Origin: Nitrosovibrio sp. Nv4
Lineage (GTDB): Bacteria; Pseudomonadota; Alphaproteobacteria; Acetobacterales; Acetobacteraceae
Reading direction: 5' to 3'
Length of the DNA stretch: 40,245 nt
NCBI GenBank assembly: GCA_943330455.2
Contig: CALQHT020000016.1
Location: 1 to 40,245 of the forward strand
The notes below the pieces were generated by a model. That model searched no databases and was not told the origin of the DNA. It saw only the letters and a program-made list of their open reading frames with translations. Below, one piece after another: positions 23,047-32,111 of this stretch (its first letter is position 1; each line of letters opens with the position of its first letter). The translations under genes were made by a program, and so were the position numbers.

Positions 23047-23858
23047 GCGACCCTCCGCCCGAACAGCCGGCTCATGAGGCCTTTGCGCTCCAGCGGCACG
23101 ACGACCTCGACCGATTCGCCCTTCAACCGGCGCGCCGCGTCGAAATAGGCGCGGGCAGGGGCGCTGGTCGGGTTGTTCAAGGTCACCGGGGCGCCAACAT
23201 TGGACGCACGCAGGACTTCCTCGCTCTCCGGGATGATCCCCAGCAGCGGGATCGACAGGATTTCCAGGATATCCTCGGTCTTCAGCATCTCATTGCGGGC
23301 GGCCCGAGCGGTGTCGTAGCGGGTGAGCAGCAGATGCTTCTCCATCCGCTCCCCCTTTTCCGCGCGCAGGGTCTTCGAGTCGAGCATCCCGATGATCCGG
23401 TCCGAATCGCGGACCGAGGAGACTTCCGGGTTGGTCACCACCACCGCGACATCCGCATGGCGCATCGCCAGCAGGGCCCCACGCTCAATCCCGGCGGGGC
23501 TGTCGCAGATCACCCAGTCGAATTTTTCGCGCAATTCGCCGATCACGCGTTCCACGCCGGCTTCGGTCAGCGCATCCTTGTCGCGAGTCTGCGAGGCCGG
23601 CAGCAGGGACAGGGTGTCGATGCGCTTGTCGCGGATCAGCGCCTGGTTGAGCTTGGCATCGCCCTGAACGACGTTGATAAGGTCGAACACCACGCGGCGT
23701 TCGGCACCCATGACCAGGTCCAGGTTGCGCAGGCCGACATCGAAATCGACGACGACCACGTTTTCGCCGGTCTGAGCCAGGGCCGCACCCAGCGCCGCGG
23801 TGGATGTCGTCTTGCCGACGCCCCCCTTGCCGGATGTCACGACCAGAACCTTGGCCAT
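23043..23858 (-). CDS. minD: Septum site-determining ATPase MinD
   Basis: A 271-residue deviant Walker A ATPase: [10 protein letters not shown] at residues 9-18, [14 protein letters not shown], and [19 protein letters not shown]. The C-terminal amphipathic helix ([11 protein letters not shown]) supplies membrane attachment. The start at 23858 (MAKVLVVT) follows GAGGGAGA; an upstream frame start at 23882 would overlap minC. It recruits MinC to the membrane and is released by MinE. Confidence 0.96.
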   Translation of the reverse strand: MAKVLVVTSGKGGVGKTTSTAALGAALAQTGENVVVVDFDVGLRNLDLVMGAERRVVFDLINVVQGDAKLNQALIRDKRIDTLSLLPASQTRDKDALTEAGVERVIGELREKFDWVICDSPAGIERGALLAMRHADVAVVVTNPEVSSVRDSDRIIGMLDSKTLRAEKGERMEKHLLLTRYDTARAARNEMLKTEDILEILSIPLLGIIPESEEVLRASNVGAPVTLNNPTSAPARAYFDAARRLKGESVEVVVPLERKGLMSRLFGRRVA

Positions 23859-23878
23859 CTGAGTCTCCCTCTTGGCGT

Positions 23879-24613
23879 TCACTCTAGCGCTGAAATCTTC
23901 ATCCGCTCCCCATCCAGCCAGACCTGGACGGCCTTGCCGATGAAGTTGGCGGGCATGTCGTCGGCGGTCTGGTAGACACCGTCGATGGCAATCAGTTCGG
24001 CCTGCAGCTTGCGGCAGAAGATGCGAGCCCCGGCATTGCCGGACAGTCCCGCGATCGCGCGCCCGCGCAGGGTACCATATATATGGACGGATCCGCCGGC
24101 CATCACCTCCGCGCCCGAGGCAACGGAGCCCAAAATCGTGACGTCGCCGCGTTCGAACACGATGGACTGGCCGGAGCGGATCGGATGGTCGATCACCAGC
24201 GCGGTTGGTTCCCCCGATGCGTTGTCCGCGGGTTCCGACGCTGCTGGGGTCGGAGCGGACGCGGCTTTCGGTTCGTCCGGCACCTCGATCGGGCGGCCGG
24301 GTCCGCTATTGCCCCCCAGGGGGCGACCCCAGGCTTCGACTCCCGGCCAGGACGGATGGGCGCCTTCGGTGCCGATGATACGGATGCCGCGCTGTTCCAG
24401 CAGTTGCAGGAATTCGGCGACACCGGTTTGCTGGTGGGGCAGGGCACCCAGGTCCACGACCACAGGCCGTCCGGCAAAGAAGGTCGGCGACCGCTCCACC
24501 TGCGCGTCCAGGGCTTGCAGCCATTCCTGCAACGGTGCTTCAGGGGCCAGCACCAACGCCATGATGGAGCGGCCGCGTAGGCGTATGAAAGGGCGAGTTT
24601 CGGTGGTTGTCAC
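23879..24613 (-). CDS. minC: Septum site-determining protein MinC
   Basis: A 244-residue inhibitor of FtsZ assembly. Residues 8-100 form the N-terminal FtsZ-binding domain (IRLRGRSIMALVLAPEAPL...VVVDLGAL), followed by a Pro/Ala-rich linker (120-140). The C-terminal beta-helix dimer and MinD-binding domain contains VFERGDVTILGSVASGAEVMAGGSVHIYGTLRGRAIAG. The start codon is GTG at 24613, kept because the IRLRGRS strand lies upstream of the next Met. minC, minD and minE form one operon, with 20 bases between minC and minD. Confidence 0.94.
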   Translation of the reverse strand: MTTTETRPFIRLRGRSIMALVLAPEAPLQEWLQALDAQVERSPTFFAGRPVVVDLGALPHQQTGVAEFLQLLEQRGIRIIGTEGAHPSWPGVEAWGRPLGGNSGPGRPIEVPDEPKAASAPTPAASEPADNASGEPTALVIDHPIRSGQSIVFERGDVTILGSVASGAEVMAGGSVHIYGTLRGRAIAGLSGNAGARIFCRKLQAELIAIDGVYQTADDMPANFIGKAVQVWLDGERMKISALE

Positions 24614-24853
24614 GCAGAGTCAGGTATCCCCAGGCGAGCCAACCGTCAACGAGAATCGAGCGTCCAACCACAAAATGATGGGGATAACTGGCCGCATGAC
24701 CCCTAGGTGTTGATAACGACCATCTCGTTGCAGCGCTCGGCCGGCCCTCGGTGCACACCGAGCGCAGGCACAGCGGACCGAGTGGGGCGGGCATTCCCGG
24801 TTTTTGCGTGGCCGGTCTACAATGGCCAAAGACGAGCCCATCGGGAGGATATC

Positions 24854-26494
24854 ATGACCGGCAGCAGCCCCTATGAACAGGGCCTGGACAAGAACCAGGC
24901 GAACCATGCGCCTCTGACGCCGCTGACCTTTATCGAGCGGGCGGCAGCCGTCTATCCGGACAAGCCATCGGTCGTGCATGGCGATCTGCGGTACACGTGG
25001 AAGGAAACCTATGCCCGGTGCCGGCAACTGGCCTCCGCCCTGGCGCGTCGCGGCATCGGCAAGAACGACACGGTCGCGATCATGGCGCCCAATACCCCGC
25101 CGATGTACGAGGCGCATTTCGGCATCCCCATGGCTGGCGCGGTCCTGAACTCCTTGAATACCCGCCTGGATCCGGAAACCATCGCCTTCATGCTGAGGCA
25201 TGGTGGCGCGCGGGTGCTGATCACCGACCGCGAATTTTCTCCCATGATCGAGCAAGCCCTGGCGCTGCTGGATGACAAGCCGCTGGTCATCGATATCGAC
25301 GATCCGCTCTGCCAGGACGGCAAACTCCTGGGCGAGACCACCTATGAAGCCTTCCTGCGGGAGGGTGATCCCGATTTCGCCTGGAAGAATCCGGCTGATG
25401 AATGGGACGCCATCTCGCTGAGCTACACCTCCGGCACCACCGGCGATCCCAAGGGCGTGGTCTATCACCATCGTGGCGCGCATCTGAACGCGGTCAGCAA
25501 CATCCTGAACTGGGGGATGCCGCACCACGCCGTCTATCTTTGGACCCTGCCGATGTTCCACTGCAACGGCTGGTGCTTTCCCTGGACGGTGGCCGAACGC
25601 GCCGGGGTGAATGTGTGCCTGCGCCGGGTGGAGCCGAAGGCCGCGCTCGATGCCATTCGCACCCATAGTGTGACCCATATGTGCGGCGCGCCCATCGTCT
25701 ACTCGATGTTGATCAATGCGCCGCGGGAGCTGCTGGCCGGGATCGACCACCGGATCGCCGGTCAGGTCGCCGGCGCCGCGCCGCCCGCCGCCATCATCGC
25801 CGGAGCCGAGGAGATCGGTATCGAACTCACCCATGTCTACGGCCTGACCGAGGTCTATGGTCCGGCCTCGGTCTGTTCCAAGCACGCGGCCTGGGCCGAT
25901 CTTCCGATTGATCAGCGCGCCGAACGCAACGGGCGGCAGGGAGTCCGGACTCCGTTGCAGGAGGCTCTGACCGTGCTGGATCCGGATACCATGCAGCCGA
26001 TTCCGTGGGATGGCGAAACCATGGGTGAGATCATGTTCCGCGGCAACATCACCATGAAGGGCTACCTGAAGAACCCATCCGCGACCGACAAGGCGTTCGA
26101 GGGCGGTTGGTTCCACACCGGTGACCTGGCCGTGATGTATCCGGATGGCTACGTGAAGATCCGCGATCGCTCGAAGGACATCATTATCTCGGGTGGTGAG
26201 AATATTTCGTCCATTGAGGTCGAGGAGGCGCTTTATCGCCATCCCTCGGTGCTGAGTGCCGCCGTCGTGGCCCAGCCGGACGAGAAGTGGGGCGAAACGC
26301 CTTGCGCCTTCGTGGAACTGAAGCCCGGCGCGACGGTCACGGCCGAGGAACTGCGTGTGTTCTGCCGCCAGCATCTGGCGGGGTACAAGGTGCCTCGGAC
26401 CTATGTCTTCCAGGAGATCCCGAAGACCTCGACCGGCAAGATCCAGAAATTCGCGCTGCGGGAAATCGCCAAATCCGCCAGCGCAATCGGCTGA
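24854..26494 (+). CDS. Acyl-CoA synthetase (AMP-forming), medium/long-chain type
   Basis: A 546-residue adenylate-forming enzyme. The AMP-binding P-loop is SYTSGTTGDPKGVVYHHRG, the adenine motif is THVYGLTEVYGP, and YPDGYVKIRDRSKDIIISGGENIS is the hinge region; KTSTGKIQKF near the C-terminus supplies the catalytic Lys. It activates a carboxylic acid to its CoA thioester. The start ATG 24854 is preceded by GGAGGA at 24844-24849; an upstream extension to 24707 is not conserved in character. It is followed after 15 bases by a racemase-superfamily gene, so the two are likely co-transcribed. Confidence 0.93.
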   Translation: MTGSSPYEQGLDKNQANHAPLTPLTFIERAAAVYPDKPSVVHGDLRYTWKETYARCRQLASALARRGIGKNDTVAIMAPNTPPMYEAHFGIPMAGAVLNSLNTRLDPETIAFMLRHGGARVLITDREFSPMIEQALALLDDKPLVIDIDDPLCQDGKLLGETTYEAFLREGDPDFAWKNPADEWDAISLSYTSGTTGDPKGVVYHHRGAHLNAVSNILNWGMPHHAVYLWTLPMFHCNGWCFPWTVAERAGVNVCLRRVEPKAALDAIRTHSVTHMCGAPIVYSMLINAPRELLAGIDHRIAGQVAGAAPPAAIIAGAEEIGIELTHVYGLTEVYGPASVCSKHAAWADLPIDQRAERNGRQGVRTPLQEALTVLDPDTMQPIPWDGETMGEIMFRGNITMKGYLKNPSATDKAFEGGWFHTGDLAVMYPDGYVKIRDRSKDIIISGGENISSIEVEEALYRHPSVLSAAVVAQPDEKWGETPCAFVELKPGATVTAEELRVFCRQHLAGYKVPRTYVFQEIPKTSTGKIQKFALREIAKSASAIG

Positions 26495-26509
26495 ACAGGA
26501 GGAAACCCC

Positions 26510-27184
26510 ATGACGGTAGGACTGCTGGTCGTTCCGGCCAACAACACGACGATGGAAGCCGAGATGAACGCGCTGTGCCCGCATCTGGCGCCGTTCCTGG
26601 TGGCTCGGGTCAAGCGGCCGGCGCGGACCCTGACCGTGGACGATCTGCCGGATTATCGCCGCAGTACGCTGGAGGCGATCGAACCGTTCCTGGCCGACAG
26701 GCCCGACCTGGTGGTTTATGGCTGCACGGCGGCGGGCTTCCTGGGTGGTCCGGACGGCAACGCGATGATGGTGGAAGCGCTTCGGGAGCTGACTGCGGCC
26801 GTGGTCGTCTCCACCGCCGGTGCCATGGAAGAAGTCCTGGCCGAGGAAGGTGTCACCGAGATCGCCGTCGTCACCCCCTATCTGACCGCGGTGAATGACG
26901 GGCTGCGGGCCTATCTGAACCATGCCGGTGTCGCGGTTGAGGTGCTGGACAGTTTCTTTTGTGAGACCGTCGCTGCATTGGGAGAGATCACGGAAGATCA
27001 GGTGCGGGAGAAGGCCCTGGCCACGGTGACCGATCGCAGCCGATCCCTATTCATCGCCTGTTCCCAACTGCCGACTCTGAACCTCGTCCCCGAGTTGCGG
27101 GAGCGGCTCGGCATACCGGTATGGTCGTCGATCCAGGCCACGGCGTGGGCGGCGGATCGGGCGCTGGAGAGGGAGCTGACCTGA
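26510..27184 (+). CDS. Maleate isomerase / arylmalonate decarboxylase-like protein
   Basis: A 224-residue member of the Asp/Glu racemase superfamily. The N-terminal VVPANNTTMEAEM motif and two catalytic-type cysteines, Cys72 in VVYGCTAAGF and Cys184 in FIACSQLPT, are the pattern of maleate cis-trans isomerase; arylmalonate decarboxylase is the other option. AGGAGG lies about 8 bases before ATG 26510. Its neighbour is an acyl-CoA synthetase. If it is a maleate isomerase it could feed fumarate from maleate formed in gentisate breakdown, whose first genes lie about 4.5 kb away; that link is inference. Confidence 0.8.
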   Translation: MTVGLLVVPANNTTMEAEMNALCPHLAPFLVARVKRPARTLTVDDLPDYRRSTLEAIEPFLADRPDLVVYGCTAAGFLGGPDGNAMMVEALRELTAAVVVSTAGAMEEVLAEEGVTEIAVVTPYLTAVNDGLRAYLNHAGVAVEVLDSFFCETVAALGEITEDQVREKALATVTDRSRSLFIACSQLPTLNLVPELRERLGIPVWSSIQATAWAADRALERELT

Positions 27185-27270
27185 TCCGCAAACGGGGATT
27201 GTTACCCCTGGTGGCGGTTGCGACGAAGCCCACCGTCGGTCGCGCGGATCTCAACGTTGGGCTTGAATCA

Positions 27271-27302
27271 AGACCGCTGCGTCGGACCCCGGCGCAGCGG
27301 TT
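27271..27302. terminator. Hairpin between convergent genes
   Basis: ACCGCTGCG (27271-27279) pairs with CGCAGCGGT (27291-27299), with an 11-base loop, followed by a short TTT on the plus strand. It lies between the convergent stops at 27184 and 27323, so it could serve both transcripts. Confidence 0.5.
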
Positions 27303-27322
27303 TGCTGTCGGACAGGAAACCC

Positions 27323-30300
27323 TCAGTTGGAGACGAGGTAGCCGTCCGTTGTGCCGACATAGCCCACCAGCTTCAGGCTGCCGATCGTATCGCCCAGGCG
27401 CATGGCCTGGCTGCCGCTGGCGTTGTAGGCGATGGTCTGCAGCGGGCCGGTGCCTTCGATATAATCGGCTTTCTTGTCGAAGATGAACGCATAGATGTCG
27501 TCACCGGCGACCTGGCTGAACTTGTTGCCGGTGCCCGACAGCGCCTCTTGCGTCAACAGGTTCATCGTGGCGTCGGCGAAGATTTCCTGGCCGGCGACGG
27601 CCCCACCCTCGAAATACACCTTGGCGTTGGTATCGTAGGCGTTTGCCGTGTTGGTGATCTTGATGAACGCCATCTGGTTCCAGGAAGGGTTCGAACCGGA
27701 CACGGCTGCCATACCGGCCTGCACCTGAACCAGGGACACCGTATCGCCCGGATTATAGGTGAACTCCAGCTTGGTGGCTGCGCCAAACATCGCCGAGAGA
27801 CTGCCGGTCGGCTTTGTGCCATCGACGGCGACCGGGCTGCCGCTGGAGCGGACCTGGACGTTTTTGGTGTCGGATGCGCTGATCGTCTGGCAGGCGGCAT
27901 TCGTCGCGGTGACGGTCGCAGTGTCAACCGCCGAACACACGCCGAGTTGGCCGGAACCGGTGCTGGGCGAGCAGTTGTTGGAGTTGCTGCCAGTGTAGCA
28001 GTTATTGGACGTGTTGCAATTGTTCGAGCTGTAGCTGTTGTATCCGCCGGATGTCCCGCAATTGTTGTAGCTGCTGGAACCGCCATAGGTGTTGCAGCCG
28101 CCGTTGTAATTGCCGCACCCGTTTTCGGTCACGGAAACGGAGAATTCCCATTTCTCGTTGACGTCCAGCCGGCCGTCCCGGTCGCAATCGCCGACGTTAT
28201 ACCCACAAGAGGTCACGGCGTTCGCCAAACGATTGTCCGGGCTACTCGCGGTGCCGACATTGTCGACGACACGAATGTTGGTCAGAGAGTCGGTGCCCGT
28301 GTTCGTCACGTAGAATTTGTAGCTGACGGTCTCCCCCGCGTTCACGACCGCCTTGGCCGGCACCTTCGTGATGCTGAGCCCGGTCGATGTCCGCTGCACA
28401 CCGGCGTCCACCGAATTGTTGACTTCCCCGACAGCCAGGGTGATCGCGCTGGTCATGCCCGTGGTGGCACTGGCATCCGAGTCGATCAGATCGTTGCTGC
28501 CGACATTGGCAGTGGTCAGCTTGTAGCCGGCCGCCGTCTCAAACTTCACGACGTAGCTGCCAGCGGTCAGATTGGCGAACGAATATGCGCCCGAGGCGTT
28601 CGTGGTCGTCGTGCTCAGGACCGAGGAACCGGCGGCGTTCAGCAGTTTGACGGTAACGCCGGACACGCCTGCTTCGCCACTGTCCTGCAGGCCGTTCTTG
28701 TTGGTGTCGAGGAATACGAAATTGCCCAGCGATGCCGTGGCCGGCGGGCAATACACCACCATGCCCGCATCGACGGAGGTATTGTTCTCCCCCGCGGCCA
28801 GGGTGATCGGACCAGTGAGGCGGGTCGTCGTATTGGCGTCCGAGTCGATGGCGTCGTTGGTGCCCTGGTTTGCCGCTGCCAAATCGTAGCCGGACTTGGT
28901 GCCGAAATAGACCTGGTAGGTCCCAGCCGTGAGGTTGGAGAACTGATAGGCGCCCGAAGAGCTGGTCGTGGTGGTGGCCAGCACAGTGGTGCCGTCAGCG
29001 GCCATCAGCTTGACGGTGACGCCGCTGAGCCCGCTCTCGCCAGAGTCCTGCTTGCCATTGTTGTTGCAGTCATACCAGACGAAATTGCCGATTGAGGCCG
29101 GTGCCGGCGGACAATACACCACCATGCCCGCGTCGACGGTCGTATTGTTCTCTCCGGCGGCAAGCACAATCGGGCCGGTCAGGCGGGTGGAGATGCTCGC
29201 GTCCGAGTCGATGGCGTCGTTGGTGCCCTGGTTGGCGGCGGTCAACACATAGCCGGATTTGGTGCCGAAATAGACCTGATAGGTGCCGGCGGCGAGGTTG
29301 GAGAACTGGTAGTAACCGGTGGAGCTGGTCGTGGTGGTGGCCAGCACGGTGGTGCCGTTGGCGGCCATCAAGTTGACGGTGACGCCGCTGATGCCGCCTT
29401 CCCCGGAGTTCTGTGTTCCGTCGTTGTTGCAGTCGTACCAGACGAAGTTGCCAATCGAGGCCAGTGCCGGCGGGCAGTACACCACCATGCCCGCGTCGAC
29501 AGTCGTATTGTTCTCTCCGGCTGCAAGCGCAATCGGGCCGGTCAGGCGGGTGGAGGTGCTCGCGTCCGAGTCGATCGCGTCGTTGGTGCCCTGGTTGGCG
29601 GCGGTCAGATCGTAACCCGACTTGGTGCCGAAATAGACCTGATAGGTGCCGGCGGTCAGGTTGGAGAACTGGTAGAACCCGGTCGAACTCGTTGTGGTCG
29701 TGGACAGCACCGTGGTGCCATCGGCCGCCATCAGCTTCACGGTGACGCCGCTGAGTCCGCTTTCGCCGGAATCCTGCTTGCCATTGTTGTTGCAGTCATA
29801 CCAGACGAAATTGCCGATGGAGCCATTCGCCGGCGGACAGAACACCATGCCCGCATCCAGCGTATCGTTGTTCTGCCCAGCGGTTAGCGTCACCTGCTGG
29901 GTCAACCCCGTGCCGACAATGGCGTCGGAGTCGATGCTGTCGTTCAGGTTCAGGCCGGCATTGGCCGTGGTGAGCACGTAATTCGTCGGGGTGACGAATT
30001 GGACCTGATAGGTACCTGCCGTCAGATTGTTGAATGAGTACAGACCATTACCGTCTGTCGTGGTCGTGCTGATCACCCCGCCAGTACCATTCAGAAGGCG
30101 GACGGTAACATTCGCCAAACCGGACTCGTTCGCGTCCTGGAGCCCGTCCTGGTCCGAGTCGATCCAGACATAGTTCCCGATCGAGGCCGGCAGGACATAC
30201 ATGCCCGCATCGATCGTGTCGTTCGCTTCCCCCGCCGCAACGGTGATCTGCTGGGTCCGGCCCGTGCTCACATCGGCGTCTGAGTCGATCTCGTCGCTCA

Positions 30301-31804
30301 GGTTCAGTTCCGCGTTGGCTGTCGTGAACCCGTAATTGGTCGGCGTCACGAACTCGACCTGATAGGTGCCGGCAGCCAGATTGTTGAACGTGTAAAATCC
30401 GCTGCCGTTCGTGACAGTCGAGGTGATCACGCCGCCGGCGCTGTTCAGCAGGCGAACAGTGACGTTGGCCAGGCCGATTTCGTTCGAATCCTGGATTCCG
30501 TCCCGATCCGTGTCGACCCAGACATAGTTCCCGATCGACGCTGGGAGTACATACATCCCCGCGTCAACCGTGTTGTTCACTTCCCCGGCCGCGAGGGTGA
30601 AGGTTGCGGTCTTTCCGGTGCCAACATCGGCGTCAGAATCCGCGGTGTCGACGGTCGCATTGGCGACGCTGCGGCCGTAGCCGGACAGTCCGACGAACTC
30701 GACCTGATACGTGCCGGCCTGAAGGTTCACGAAGGAGTAGGAACCGTCGGCCTCGGTGATATCCGTGCCGATGACCGTACCCAGGCTGTTCAGCAGATTG
30801 ACGGTCACCCCGCCGAGGCCGGCCTCATTGCCGTCCTGGATGCCGTCGCGATTGGTGTCGAGCCAGACATAGTCACCGACGCTCGCCAGGGTGCCGGAAC
30901 CGGAACCGTCGATCACCAGACCCGCATCGAGCCCCAGATAGGACTGCCCGGCGGTCAGGGTCACCGAGGCGGTGAGGCCCGTGCCAACGTTGGCGTCGCT
31001 GTCGAGCAGACGATTGGTGCCAACGCCCTGGGTCGTGAAGTGGAACCCGTCCACCCCCTCAAACTGGATCGCGTAGGTACCGGCCTGCAAATGATCGAAC
31101 AGGTAATGCCCGGTCGAGTCGGTGGTGGTCGTCGCCAGGATCTGGGAGCCGTCCGCGTTGGTCAGATGGACGGTCACGCCATCGGCGGCCAGGTCCCCGC
31201 TGTCCTGCAGGCCATTGGCGTTCATGTCGATCCAGACGTAATCGCCGATGGTGCAGAGCTGGGAGGCGGACGTGGTCCCGAACGTCTGCCGGATCAGGCT
31301 CATGTCGATGGTCGCGTCGAAGGAGTCGGAAGCGACGGTTTCGACGATGGTCAGGACGACGGAAATTGATTCCTGTCCCTGGAGGAACACGACATCGGCC
31401 GGGACCGGGCCCCCATAGGTATAGGTCTGGGTCCCGATCAGATTGCCTTGCTGGTCGTAGACGTCTTCGACCGCCGTCATGCCAACGCCGAGCGTGGCGA
31501 CATCGACAACATAGAGCGAATTGAAGGAGGTGATGAGCTGGCCGGGCGTGCCGCTGACCACATCATAGGAGAAGGTCAACGTCATGGAGCCGTTGGGGCC
31601 GAAGACGGTCGCCGCAAATGCCGACCACTCCATTCCCATCTCTGGTCCGGCGACCGCGACCGGCTGGCGTTGGAACGCGGTGAACGGGATCGTATCGCCG
31701 ACATCCGTCTCATCCACGTGGATCGTGGCATACGGGCTGTTCGACCCGGTGAAGGTCAGGAAGCCATCGGTGACATTATTGAAGTCATACGACGAGGCTG
31801 GCAT
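27323..31804 (-). CDS. Giant surface protein with eight SdrD-B-like repeats and Cys/Asn-rich insert
   Basis: A 1493-residue protein. Residues 1-180 form an N-terminal beta-rich domain without a signal peptide. Eight SdrD-B-like domains follow, each starting IG(N/D)(Y/F)VW.D.N.NG.QD..E.G and ending in a DAGM strand, with a DxNxDGxxD calcium-type loop. Then comes a DUF11-like domain (SITKVPAKAVVNAGETVSY) interrupted by a segment of Cys, Asn, Ser, Tyr and Gly, and a C-terminal domain of about 170 residues ending GYLVSN that I do not recognise. Function inferred: cell-surface or extracellular matrix scaffold. There is no LPXTG, PEP-CTERM or RTX signal, so the export route is unclear. The start ATG 31804 has a weak ribosome binding site. 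Confidence 0.9.
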   Translation of the reverse strand: MPASSYDFNNVTDGFLTFTGSNSPYATIHVDETDVGDTIPFTAFQRQPVAVAGPEMGMEWSAFAATVFGPNGSMTLTFSYDVVSGTPGQLITSFNSLYVVDVATLGVGMTAVEDVYDQQGNLIGTQTYTYGGPVPADVVFLQGQESISVVLTIVETVASDSFDATIDMSLIRQTFGTTSASQLCTIGDYVWIDMNANGLQDSGDLAADGVTVHLTNADGSQILATTTTDSTGHYLFDHLQAGTYAIQFEGVDGFHFTTQGVGTNRLLDSDANVGTGLTASVTLTAGQSYLGLDAGLVIDGSGSGTLASVGDYVWLDTNRDGIQDGNEAGLGGVTVNLLNSLGTVIGTDITEADGSYSFVNLQAGTYQVEFVGLSGYGRSVANATVDTADSDADVGTGKTATFTLAAGEVNNTVDAGMYVLPASIGNYVWVDTDRDGIQDSNEIGLANVTVRLLNSAGGVITSTVTNGSGFYTFNNLAAGTYQVEFVTPTNYGFTTANAELNLSDEIDSDADVSTGRTQQITVAAGEANDTIDAGMYVLPASIGNYVWIDSDQDGLQDANESGLANVTVRLLNGTGGVISTTTTDGNGLYSFNNLTAGTYQVQFVTPTNYVLTTANAGLNLNDSIDSDAIVGTGLTQQVTLTAGQNNDTLDAGMVFCPPANGSIGNFVWYDCNNNGKQDSGESGLSGVTVKLMAADGTTVLSTTTTSSTGFYQFSNLTAGTYQVYFGTKSGYDLTAANQGTNDAIDSDASTSTRLTGPIALAAGENNTTVDAGMVVYCPPALASIGNFVWYDCNNDGTQNSGEGGISGVTVNLMAANGTTVLATTTTSSTGYYQFSNLAAGTYQVYFGTKSGYVLTAANQGTNDAIDSDASISTRLTGPIVLAAGENNTTVDAGMVVYCPPAPASIGNFVWYDCNNNGKQDSGESGLSGVTVKLMAADGTTVLATTTTSSSGAYQFSNLTAGTYQVYFGTKSGYDLAAANQGTNDAIDSDANTTTRLTGPITLAAGENNTSVDAGMVVYCPPATASLGNFVFLDTNKNGLQDSGEAGVSGVTVKLLNAAGSSVLSTTTTNASGAYSFANLTAGSYVVKFETAAGYKLTTANVGSNDLIDSDASATTGMTSAITLAVGEVNNSVDAGVQRTSTGLSITKVPAKAVVNAGETVSYKFYVTNTGTDSLTNIRVVDNVGTASSPDNRLANAVTSCGYNVGDCDRDGRLDVNEKWEFSVSVTENGCGNYNGGCNTYGGSSSYNNCGTSGGYNSYSSNNCNTSNNCYTGSNSNNCSPSTGSGQLGVCSAVDTATVTATNAACQTISASDTKNVQVRSSGSPVAVDGTKPTGSLSAMFGAATKLEFTYNPGDTVSLVQVQAGMAAVSGSNPSWNQMAFIKITNTANAYDTNAKVYFEGGAVAGQEIFADATMNLLTQEALSGTGNKFSQVAGDDIYAFIFDKKADYIEGTGPLQTIAYNASGSQAMRLGDTIGSLKLVGYVGTTDGYLVSN
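28395..31260 (-). repeat. Eight SdrD-B-like domain repeats, about 354-363 bp each
   Basis: The domain-end codons for DAGM recur at 28761, 29124, 29487, 29847, 30201 and 30555, giving steps of 363, 363, 360, 354 and 354 bp. The three units between about 28760 and 29850 are almost identical at the DNA level, including synonymous positions, and carry the Cys-containing VWYDCNN and VVYCPP forms. The outer units are more diverged. This indicates recent tandem amplification in the centre of the gene. Confidence 0.88.
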
Positions 31805-31930
31805 AGCGACTGACCCGCCTGGAAAGAGTTTAGCGATACGGCGATGCGGGAGCGGCAGGTTTGCGCGGCGTCCATATTTTGAACATCCCGTCGAAAACCC
31901 TGCGCCGCAACCGACCCCGGTGTAAGGAAT

Positions 31931-31959
31931 TTGTTAGCAGGGGTGGGGCGGCATGTAAA
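31931..31959 (+). promoter_or_regulatory. Possible sigma-70-type promoter
   Basis: TTGTTA (31931-31936), a 17-base spacer and TGTAAA (31954-31959) match the -35 and -10 consensus at four of six positions each. It points to the right, toward the intrinsic terminator at 32090-32111. Such matches arise by chance in AT-rich DNA, so support is weak. Confidence 0.25.
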
Positions 31960-32089
31960 CTATAAATGGGTTAGTCCCAATTTTTATCCGTTATGCCTCA
32001 TGCATCAATTGCATTCCGAGGCGGTGGCCCCGGGGTCGGAGGCCAATCGTCATGATATCATCAACAGACCATCATTATAATCGCAATTA

Positions 32090-32111
32090 CCCCGACGGAG
32101 TCGGGGGTTTT
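32090..32111 (+). terminator. Intrinsic terminator with no upstream gene
   Basis: CCCCGAC (32090-32096) and GTCGGGG (32100-32106) form a 7-bp GC stem with a 3-base loop, followed by GTTTT (32107-32111). It is one of the few hairpins in the window with a proper T-tract, yet no plus-strand gene ends before it, suggesting that it ends a short untranslated transcript. Confidence 0.6.

Noticed and set aside
24620-26923. Minus-strand 767-codon open frame
   Set aside because: Antisense to the acyl-CoA synthetase and isomerase-like genes; shadow of high GC codon use.
27218-29095. Plus-strand 625-codon open frame
   Set aside because: Antisense to the giant surface protein; its repetitive look only mirrors the repeats on the other strand.
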